64,000 nucleotides of DNA from assembly GCA_015698045.1 (NCBI GenBank), contig BLAL01000215.1, positions 1,612,001 through 1,676,000 on the forward strand, given 5' to 3'. Made by a program: the position numbers and the translations under genes. This DNA is from Rhizophagus clarus (lineage: Eukaryota > Glomeromycota > Glomeromycetes > Glomerales > Glomeraceae). Position 1 is the stretch's first letter, and every line of letters begins with the position of its first letter. The notes beneath the pieces are model-generated. The model made no database searches. It saw only the letters and a list, made by a program, of their open reading frames with translations, and had not been told where the DNA came from. Shown here one piece after another: positions 55,292-64,000 of this stretch.

Positions 55292-55566
55292 TGTAAAAAT
55301 TATAAAAAAAAAGATAAAAGATTATCTTATTTATTTAGTAATACAATATAAAACCAGAATTTTTTTTTAATTCCGGTCACATGTACTGGTTAAAAAAATA
55401 AATCGCCGGAATTTTTATCTTTAACCAGAATTTTTCCAAAATTTTTCCAAGATTTTTTTCCGCGTTAGTTTCAATAATCACTAATACTGATACTGATCAA
55501 TTCAGTTCAGTATCAGTTTTTGCAAAAACTGTACCGAACCAAACCAATCAGAGCTCTAGTTATAAA

Positions 55567-55884
55567 ATAAAAAAAAATCATAAGAATTGGATTACTAAAT
55601 CCAAAATTAATTATATAAATATAATTATATATATTATTATATATTTTTTTAGTCAATCAAAATGTGATCAGGTGGGACCCATAACTCAAATGAAGTACTT
55701 TATGTACAAGCTTGATCACAAAGTATAATAGTCTATTAATGGTGACTGATTGATAACAAAAACCTATAAATTGGCTTATGAATAGCCAAGTGATCTGCTA
55801 GTCACAAGTAAAGTTATTTAAATAGTACCATTCGTAATTATTTTTGAGAAGTGACTATTCTGTGATATTAAACATATTAAAAAT
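55567..55884. other. short AT-rich spacer
   Basis: Begins at the right end of the composite hAT target duplication. Nothing recognised. Confidence 0.5.
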
Positions 55885-56490
55885 TCAGATAATGAAATAA
55901 CATAAATTGGTCTCTATTGAAATATCTTTAAATAAAGGAAAGAATTTAATATCATGGTTAGTAAAATCTACTTTACTATCAAAAAAATTCTCACTACTTA
56001 ATCTCTCTTTTGCTGATCTATCAACTATATCATTTCCTTCAATCCTGTCATGATCTTTTATTTTTACTAATTTCAGTTTCAAAAGTTTCTTTTTGTATAT
56101 CATCTTGATTTTCATAATTACTAAAAAATTCAGTTGCTTCAATCTTAAACGTGTCTGCAGGTATTCCTAATTATTAATTGCCTAAATGGCATATTGACTA
56201 TCCATATGTATAATGACGCTTGATTCTTTTAAAGCAGTGAGAAGAATCAAAAAGATTGCTACCAATTCTGCCTTAGTGGATGAAAGTCAATACGTTAGCC
56301 TAGCTGAAGTGATGATGATTGTGCTATCCTATAATTCTATATAAACACCTGTACCTATTTTGCTTACATAATTGTTTGCCATATAGTGAAACATGATGTG
56401 AAAATTTTGCAGTTGAAGTAAACTATTTGTATAAAAATTTAAAGTTTCATCAGTTGCCATATGACTGTGAAGTGTCTCATTAAACATAAT
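55885..56490 (-). pseudogene. RNase H type 1 domain relic
   Basis: Minus strand, read from about 56470 downward: ATDETLNFYTNSLLQLQN resembles the Y-T-D-G-S start of RNase HI. It is followed by IGTGVYIEL, then after a stop SSTKAELVAIFLILLTALKE (aEL site), VIIHMDSQYAI (D-S site), two more stops, and KIKDHDRIEGNDIVDRSAKE (H and N-x-x-x-D site). The motif order is complete, but the first catalytic Asp position is Asn and there are several stops. It follows the end of the pogo relic directly and could belong to a retroelement fragment or a captured domain. Confidence 0.6.
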
Positions 56491-56499
56491 TAGGAATTG

Positions 56500-58800
56500 C
56501 CTCAGGTAATAAATAAAATATAAAAATAAAGTAATATTTAAATCAATTACATTTCTTATTTTAAAACTATTGATTATACAGTCAACTCTCTCTATAGTCA
56601 CACATTTGAGACAGTCTATATTTGGTGACTATGATGAGATGTGACTATAAGCAATAAAATCTTATAATTAAATCAGTAATTTTGGCCAGAATTATAAATT
56701 GTAATAATTTTAGTTAAATATTCATATCACAATAATTTTGTCAATATTATTTCAATTATTACAGATTTATAACCATTAGATTCCTCTTGATAAGATGATT
56801 CTAATGAGTCTAAGATCACTAAAATCTGATCATTAAAACCCATAATAATTAAAATACAGTCAAAATATTTAATATTACGCGAATTTTACATATAAAAAAT
56901 GCCAATCTGGTCTTTAAAATTGAATTGTTAGTCAATATTAATCCGATCATTATAAAATTATTATCATTAGCTTCCTTTTGATGAGACGATTCTAATGAGC
57001 TTAAGATCATTAAAATCTGATCACTAGAACCCGTAATAATTAAAATACAGTCAAAATATTTAATGTTACATGAATTTTACATATAAAAAATGCTGATCTG
57101 GTCTTTAAAATCGAATTGCTCGGTCAATATTAATCCAATCATTATAAAATTATTATCATTAGCTTCCTCTTAATGAGACGATTCTAATGAGCCTAAGAAC
57201 ATTAAAATCTGATTACTAGAACCCATAGTAATTAAAATACAGTCAAAATATTTAATGTTACGCAAATTTTACATGTATAAAATGATGATTTGGTCTTTAA
57301 AATCGAATTTCTCAGTCAATATTAATCCAATCATTACAAAATTATTACCATTGGATTCCTTTTGATGAGATGAGGTGATTCCAATGAGCCTAAGATCATT
57401 AAAATCTGATCACTAGAACCTATTGTAATTAAAATAAAGTCAAAATATTAAATATTACGCGAATTTTACATATTTAGAATGTCGATTTGATATTTAAAAT
57501 TGGATTACTCAGTCAATATTAATCTGATCACTATGAAATTTCTACCATCTGATTCCTTTCAATGAGATGAACATAATGAGCTAAAGATCATTGAAATCTG
57601 ATTATTAGATCATAAAACAATTATATTTTAATAAATATCTTTTTATAATCACATATATATAAAATTTTTAAAAAAAGATGTGATAGTGACTATAGGTAGT
57701 TTGTGACTATAAATGATAGTTTTTATATATGAAAATTTGGGATACTCAACCAAGGTGACTATATAGGGTAATGTAACTATAACGGAGGTGACTATAAAAA
57801 GAGTTAACTGTACCTTGATCACAAGGTTAAAGGTGAGAGTTGGTATTAGAAGAAAGATACTCAATATTGATATTTGTTAGACAAGTAGTTTTATAAAAAA
57901 CGTGTTGAGGTGTTATTAACAAGAAGAATAATGTTTTGATTTTGACGTCTCATTTGATTATCAAGATTTTTGAAATACTTATTCCAGATGGAAACTTGTA
58001 TCCAGTTTTTCTTATTTCAGTAGTAATCTATTGGAAGAGTCTTCTTGTTAATGTTGTTAAGTGGTCATAGATTTTCATATTTATATATGAATAATAGATG
58101 TAATTTTTCAAATTACAAGTAAAAAGAACAATCACCCAATCTTTTGATTACTTTATTCCAAATATAGCACTATTTGAAATTGTACAGCTTGATTTTATCT
58201 TCTAAAATAAACCAGTCTTATCACAATTAAAGATATTTTCAGAATCATAATCCTTTAAATTTTGACAAAGCTTATCCTGCATCGTATCAAGATCTTTAAA
58301 TAGCATGCTTGTTACTTTACCATATATATTATATTACTTCAAATTATGACATTTTTTAAAATTATTTAACCAGCCTTTAAATTTATTTTCCTTAAGCAAA
58401 AAAGCAAATCCTAATGTTTTGGTTAAAAGTATACTATCAGTAATAGTAAGACTATTTTATATAGCATTATCTACCTAAATAGTTAATACTTCTTCAGTAG
58501 CAGAAAAAGCAACTTTTTTTTGTATTTTAAACTTACTTGTAATAAATTAAGATCTATAGCAAACCATCTTTCTCTTTTCTTTAAAATATTCTTATTATAC
58601 TTTCACTAACATCATACTGAATAACTAATTCTTTTGTTTTATAAAAGAAGTCATTACTTTTTTTAAACAAATTTCTTTCTTTTGTGTAACAGTAAGAGTT
58701 TTTAGAAGCTTCATTTAATTGTTTTTTAAATACAGGTGGTATTATGAAGAAAGAAGTAGGAAAAATAAGTAAGAAAAAGAAGCAAAAGAAAAAAATAAAG
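56500..58800 (-). pseudogene. pogo/Tigger-type (Tc1-mariner superfamily) transposase relic, split by an insertion
   Basis: Minus-strand pieces in family order: KTKELVIQYDVSESIIRIF (CENP-B-like helix-turn-helix start, about 58640-58580), FLLKENKFKGWLNNFKKCHN (second DNA-binding helix region, about 58400-58340), DSENIFNCDKTGLF (first catalytic Asp region, about 58235), WNKYFKNLDNQMRRQNQNII and LLVNNTST (second site, with Asn where Asp is usual, about 57960-57920). It then reaches the QPCDQG-type motif, split at the TA used by the element at 56579-57810. The continuation INSFK lies on the far side near 56560. Many stops. Inactive. Confidence 0.7.
56579..57810. mobile_element. TA-flanked Tc1/mariner-type MITE with internal repeats
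   Basis: Termini CAGTCAACTCTCTCTATAGT and its partner ending AAGAGTTAACTG, flanked by TA on both sides (56577-56578, 57811-57812). Further GTGACTATA repeats sit inside both ends. The middle (about 56740-57620) is about five units of roughly 188 bases, each with a TTGATGAGACGATTCTAATG phrase and CAGTCAAAATATTTAATRTT. No coding region. It sits in the pogo relic, and removing it with one TA rejoins the transposase frame. Confidence 0.8.
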
Positions 58801-59001
58801 AACAAACATAAACAAAAACTCTATTATCAATTATATAATTTGTGTGATTATTACATTTAAGAAAGTAGTGTATATTAAATTATCTTATATGAAAGTCAAA
58901 AAATTCACTTCTTATTGTTTCAGAAAAATTTACTTTTCACTTTAGAGTTAAAAAAAATTTGGTATAAAAAAAATTCAATATAAAAAAGTTCATTTTATAT
59001 A

Positions 59002-59159
59002 TGGGGTCTTTGCAATAGAAAGGTACAAAACTCAAAAAACAATTTTAAATTTACTTTATATGCTAATTATGTTTTTTATGCTAAAATAAGTATAAATTTA
59101 ATATTAATTAAATTTTTATTTTTTTTTGAATTTTGTACCTTTTTATTGCAAAGACCCCA
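59002..59159. mobile_element. 158-bp TA-flanked MITE
   Basis: Inverted termini TGGGGTCTTTGCAATAGAAA and a partner ending TTATTGCAAAGACCCCA, continued inward by GGTACAAAA/TTTTGTACC. TA on both sides (59000-59001, 59160-59161). Almost all of it is inverted repeat, so it can fold as one hairpin. Confidence 0.8.
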
Positions 59160-59161
59160 TA

Positions 59162-60906
59162 TGTTGATTTCACTATATTACTTTATATAATGTTATACAA
59201 CTCATAATTAATAAAATTCAGTTAATTAAGGGTTTTTTCAGATTCCAAACTATATATAAATAGGTCAGAGGTTGAGTTTGCTTATTGATCATATAAAATT
59301 TTTAAAAAGTTGCTTATTTCAGAGGTATTTTTAAAAATTTCTTATTCTACATACCCCTGTATTTAAAAAATCTACTGATTGGATTTTAATGATATTTATA
59401 TCATTAGATTTGTTTTAATAAGACAAATCTAATAATACTATAAATTTTATTTTGATAGCATTAATATTGATCAAGATATCCTAAATTGAAAATTTTACTA
59501 TACATCATATTTGACCTAAATAAGAGATGTTCAGAGTCCTGTTTTTTTATATGTTAAAATCTGTTACATATTAACGATCTGTTATATAATATTCTTTATT
59601 ATATCAAGATTTACTGTAAAGAGGGATAACTGTAATAAAATTTTTTTATTACAATAAAGTAAAAATATTAAATAAATCAATAAAATTTTTTTTATTACAA
59701 TAAAATAAAAATATTAAAATAAAATTTTCAATTACATATAAGTTTATTGAAATTAAAAAAAATGTTATTTAGTAGTAAAAAGATTAAAACTAAGCTGAAA
59801 CTCATATAAAATATTAGTATCAGTTATGCTAAAACTATATCAAAATACTGAAACAGTTTTAGTAGTTTCAGCAGTTTTAACATTTTAGTATTTTAGCATT
59901 TTAACACTATATAGGAAGTTTTGGCTTTCAGCATCAGGCTAAATGAATTTCAGTAAATAACCTTATTGATAAATAAATATTTTTAACAATAAACTTTTAT
60001 TTATAATATTCATTTTGTTTTTTCATAAATTTTGTATAAATAACTAAAGAAAATATTTAAATTTATAAAATATAAAATCATAAATTTAATGATAATTATT
60101 TATTTAAATTTTATAAATTTAATAAAACCATTCAAATCCAATACTTTGTTTAACATAATCCCCCCCTCTTTTTTTCAATTTTTGGACCATTTTTTCAACA
60201 CATAATTTAGACTGGAATTAAAAGAAATTTTCTAATTAGACCATAATTTTTTAAATGTCTAATGAATATTTATTTTGGGCCAAAATTAATAATAATTCTG
60301 GCCATGTTTTCTGTTGTTAAATTCCTTCCTCTCTAAAAATCTTGACCTTGTTATGTTAAATAGAAAATTGGCTTGGTGTGGCCTAATATTAACTAATTTT
60401 TGCAAAATTATAAAATTTAAATTTTATTAAGAAACTTACTTTTACTTATAAATATTTATATATTTAAAAATAATACTTATTCTTTACTAATAAGTTGTAT
60501 ATAAAAGGTAAAGTTATAAAAATTAATTATAAAAATTAGTTTAATATATAAATATATTATATTAAAAAAAAAGGTGTTTAAATAAGTAAAATAGCCTTTA
60601 AGAAACAAAAATATATAATATACAACTTAAGAAAAGTTATGTTAATATAAATATAAAAAATCATTAATTGCAAAGAAAAAAAATTTCCATTGATTCAATA
60701 TTATTTTTTTTTAAATATTAATTTCCACTGCAGAATTACCTTTAATTGCATAATTCTAGTCAGAATTATGCTATAAATGCAGTGTATCCTAGTATATGTA
60801 ACGTAACATTTGATTAATAAGCCACCCATGACGAAATAAATATTACGTTCAGCATGAATCTGCAAGAGACCAATAGATAACTTGGTTGATCGAAGAAAAA
60901 TTCATA
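59162..60906. other. AT-rich intergenic DNA upstream of the splicing-factor gene
   Basis: No gene recognised. An imperfect inverted repeat around 59790-59935 (AGCTGAAAC and its partner TTTCAGC, with AGTATTTTAGCATTTTA) may be another small MITE. C6-T2-type pyrimidine runs occur near 60160. The last 100 bases (from CCACCCATGACG near 60820) are less AT-rich and probably hold the promoter and 5' untranslated region. Confidence 0.45.
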
Positions 60907-63187
60907 ATGGCTGATGATTTTGACGTTGAAGCTATGCTAGAGGCACCTTTTCATAAGGGCCAGGTGATATTTTGTTTTTTAAATTGGTATCATCGTTTTC
61001 TATATTTATTAACAAAATTTTCTTTTATAGGAAATTAATGAGTTCACCACTAATGGTAAAGCTGAAAAACATATCAAAGAAGAAAGAAAAAGGTATTTAA
61101 GAGTTTGTTTGCGATAATAGTTTTTGATAAATATACTCATAATTTTTCGAAATTCAGTGAAGAACGAAGACGCCACCGAAGTTCTTCACGAACCTCTAGT
61201 CATCGTCATAGATCACATTCAAGATCTCGTCGCTCACGTAAATCACGTTCTAGATCACGAGATAGACGTAGAAGACATCGGAGTAAGACTAGGTCGCGTG
61301 AGAGACGAAGAAGAAGTCGAACTCGCTCTAGAGAAAGGAGGAGGAGGAGTCGTAGTCCGCGTAGAAGAAGTCGTAGCAGAAGTAGATATAGGCACGTTTA
61401 TAATTAAATATAATATTCATTTGCAATCAAAAATTTATTGTAAAAAGAAGCTTTCATTTATTAAATATTTTTTTTTATTATTTAGTGACCGACGTCGGAG
61501 ATCACCAACTCCCCCTTTAGATGAAGAGGAGCGTGACAAGCGAACAGTTTTTGTCATGCAACTAGCCGCACGTCTTCGTTCTCGTGAACTTGCTGATTTT
61601 TTTGCATCCGTCGGAAAAGTTCGTGATGCAAAAATAATTGCAGATAGAATATCCCGGAGGTCAAAAGGGTACATATTATACTCTTAATTTTTAAATTTTA
61701 TGTACTAGCATTAAATAAATGTTACTTTAATAGGGTTGGTTATGTTGAATTTTATGATGAAGAATCCGTTCCAAAAGCTTTGGCTTTGACTGGACAAAAA
61801 CTTTTAGGCATTCCGGTTATTGTTCAATTAACCGAAGCAGAAAAGAATCGACAAGCAAGGCTGGCAGAACAAGCGTATGTCTCACGTTATGTATTAGAGA
61901 AAATAAATTTATACTCGAATTTGAGTAATTTTAATAAATTTATGAATTTAGAGCCTCGCATGCGACTGATATTGCATATCACAGACTTTATGTCGGTTCT
62001 GTTCATTTCAATTTGACAGAAGATGATTTAAGACAAGTCTTTGAACCGTTTGGACCCTTGGAATTTGTCAATCTTCATAAAGATCCCGAGACAGGTCGAT
62101 CACGAGGTTTTGCTTTCATTCAGTAAGTTTTTATTCTCTTAAGTTGAATTTCTTCATGTTGATATTTATATTTGATGATTTACATTGAATTTACATCAGA
62201 TATAAGAACCCAGAGGATGCAAAACAAGCATTAGAGAAAATGAACGGATTTGAATTGGCTGGAAGAACAGTATGTTATAAAAAAAAAAAAAAAATTTATG
62301 ATTTGTCATTTTATTTCACAAATATTTATGTGTGTCAATATTTATTAGATCAAAGTAGGTCTTGTTACTGACAAAAGTAACGGCATGAATTTAAATCTTG
62401 ATGATGGCGGTTTGTATTGTACTATTTTTTCAGAAAATCGTTTTTGTAAAAAAAAAAAACATTAATAATAAATATGATTATTCTTTATAGATGTTGCCGG
62501 TTTAGCTCTCAACGCGCAATCACGTGTGGAATTAATGCAAAAATTAGCGCGTGATACAGATTTAATTGCTCCAACCGCGACTCCTATTCAATCAGAACCG
62601 TTAGTAACAAACAATTTTATTTCTGTCTTAATTAAATTTCTTAATAAAAAAAGGGGTATTAATTACGTTTTTTTTTCTTTTTTTTTTTAAAAAAAAAAAA
62701 AAAATAGTCCGCGCCCAGTTCAACCTAGAGTAAACCCAACTCGTTGTGTCTTGTTGAAAAATATGTTTAATCCTGATGAGTATGTTTAAACTTATCCTCT
62801 TAAATAATCGACAAAATATCGAATCTTTATTGACGTTATTATTTATTCCTCAGAGAAACCGAGTCAAACTGGGCTGAAGAACTTGAAGAAGACGTGAAAG
62901 GCGAATGTGTAAAATACGGACCTGTTGTCCATATTAGTGTTGATAAGGAGTCTGCAGTAAGTATTTATTCTTTGGTGATTTATTTGTTAATATTACCTAT
63001 TTTATGTGATTCTAAGCAAATATATTCTTTTAAGGGGGATATTTATATGAAATTTGATAGTGTGTCGTCTGCTCAGGCTGCGGTTAACGGCCTTAATGGC
63101 CGATGGTTTGGGGGAAATCAAATATCGGCAGTTTTCATTCTTGATATGTTTTATAACGTTCGGTTTCCTAAAGCCGCAAATCTATAA
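60907..63187 (+). CDS. RBM39: RBM39/Rsd1-type SR-related splicing factor, 12 exons
   Basis: Nuclear U2AF65-related factor for 3' splice-site recognition. Exons: 60907-60963, 61031-61092, 61158-61391, 61486-61668, 61734-61874, 61952-62122, 62200-62269, 62349-62409, 62491-62599, 62708-62779, 62854-62956, 63035-63187. All junctions keep frame, giving 471 residues. Domains: N-terminal [19 protein letters not shown]-rich domain (about 40-125), RRM1 (about 137-209, RTVFVMQL), RRM2 (about 236-312, [14 protein letters not shown] and [10 protein letters not shown]), a linker with [13 protein letters not shown], and a C-terminal UHM-type RRM3 (about 370-460) with the R-W-F signature (GRWFGG). Ten introns are GT-AG. 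Intron 3 (61392-61485) fits only with a GC donor (AG/GCACGT). Matches the family in order and size. Confidence 0.93.
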
Positions 63188-64000
63188 TATCTACTTTATT
63201 ACGCTCGGACTATTTCTTAGTTTTATCAGACTGATCGATTATTGTTTGTGGATAGTTTTTAGGTGTTTTTATAGGAAGGAGATAACGACTTGCCATCATA
63301 TGAAGGGGGAGTCTTTGCATTCTGTGTGCGTCCGGGTCGCACCGTTGAGAAGGCGATGCAAGAGTAATTTGTTCATATTTGTGTGTCATTGTACTATAAA
63401 CCGTTTTCTCATGTGGCATGTTGAATTTATTCTTTATATAGTAGTTTATATGAAAATTACCACTGCGCGAAGCTATCATTATGATATCATACATACACAA
63501 AGGGTTGCAAGAGAAGTTACTTTTTTTTTATACTTCATTTCATCTTTTTTCATTTCACTTCATTCGTCCTTTTGGTTTTTATTGTATCTTTTGTTGACTG
63601 TAGTTATAGGATAAACTCTCAATCGCAAGGCCAGTAACTTTCGAATAAAATTGCTGCCATATAACAGGTGTGCCGTGGAACGAAATTCTTGGTATACGGA
63701 TGCACTTATGAATTTTGATTTTGCTTTGTTTTTTATTTTATTACTTTTTGGCACCGGCGTGTTACATTTATTTTACTGCAATTTTTTTGAAAAAAGTTGA
63801 AAAATGATTAAAATTTAAAAAATGCCAGTATACATACATACACAGTTTAAAATATCCTGTATCAGGTAGATAAAATATAGACTTAGAATTAAATCAAAAC
63901 GCCACAAATACCGATAATTCCGATTCATTTGCTGGGTATCATCATTATTGTATTTATAATAAATGATGAAATATTTGAATTTTCACGATTGCCAAATCGT
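63188..64000. other. region downstream of the splicing-factor gene
   Basis: Holds its 3' untranslated region. Short open frames here (63054-63614 plus, 63210-63500 minus) look like chance: the plus one reads through the last RBM39 exon out of frame. Composition becomes less AT-rich after 63270, so part of another gene or its untranslated region may lie here or just past the window. Confidence 0.4.

Larger units (their letters stand above)
41841..55558 (-). mobile_element. 13.7-kb composite hAT element with perfect 8-bp target duplication
   Basis: Left end TAGGGCTCCAATTGGTTT and right end AAACCAATCAGAGCTCTA are imperfect inverted repeats. Flanks are GTTATAAA on both sides (41833-41840, 55559-55566). 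CAGTTTCAGTA-type subterminal repeats lie at both ends. The hAT transposase (53214-55291, minus) is near the right end. Mirror-like layers occur inside each end: a GTTGCGAAATG array, then a GATATC-rich array. The middle (about 43.2-51.1 kb) holds Myb/SANT-like exons and a CMC-like transposase relic, so it is either captured cargo or a later nested insertion. The duplication shows that the outer ends moved together at some time, or that a smaller element was later enlarged by insertion. Confidence 0.8.

Noticed and set aside
63054..63614. 186-codon plus frame at the end of the window
   Set aside because: Overlaps the last RBM39 exon in another frame and shows no family resemblance.
1..64000. 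CRISPR arrays, rRNA genes, bacterial operons
   Set aside because: Repeats here are transposon arrays and minisatellites without regular spacers; no rRNA-like conserved segments; genes have spliceosomal introns.

Overview
The window is a nuclear fungal contig: very AT-rich, with GT-AG spliceosomal introns in housekeeping genes and long stretches of nested, decaying transposons. The repeat families (hAT, pogo/Tigger, CMC and Polinton-like elements, with Crinkler, RING, SAM/PD-(D/E)XK and coiled-coil accessory genes) resemble those of arbuscular mycorrhizal fungi (Glomeromycotina), most likely Rhizophagus. The species is inferred from gene style, not from a search.

Layout. Three host genes are clearly intact. 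They are the cap-binding factor eIF4E (109-1113, 4 exons), a Sec7-family ARF-GEF of the BIG/Sec7p type (2449-8472, one 2007-codon exon), and an RBM39/Rsd1-type splicing factor (60907-63187, 12 exons). Almost everything between 8.5 and 60 kb is mobile DNA or AT-rich filler: a decayed hAT transposase (about 10.0-11.6 kb), a 24.9-kb Polinton-like element (11879-36781), a 2.3-kb hAT-type non-autonomous element (36828-39124), a 1.4-kb inverted-repeat element (39892-41311), a 13.7-kb composite hAT element with a perfect 8-bp target duplication (41841-55558) that contains other genes, and a pogo/Tigger relic interrupted by a TA-flanked element (about 56.5-58.8 kb).

The main find is the 24.9-kb element. 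It has terminal inverted repeats of about 1.15 kb, each starting at a long perfect palindrome. It carries an A32-like packaging ATPase and a retroviral-type integrase, as Polintons/Mavericks do. I see no protein-primed DNA polymerase B. In its place is an archaeo-eukaryotic-type primase fused to a herpesvirus-UL9-like helicase. There is also a Gag-like protein with a CCHC knuckle and a retropepsin-like D-S-A protease. Accessory genes include a Crinkler-type header, a SAM plus PD-(D/E)XK protein, coiled-coil proteins, two restriction-like endonucleases, a double-RING protein, a helix-turn-helix protein and an F-box-like protein. The outermost genes at the two ends (primase and F-box-like) both begin inside the inverted repeats and share their first dozen codons. 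Most genes are broken by in-frame stops and single-base homopolymer losses, and substitutions between the two terminal repeats that I could align are all transitions. Two hAT-type MITEs with perfect 8-bp duplications later landed inside its genes.

All calls come from reading the sequence by eye. No homology search, alignment program or structure prediction was run.
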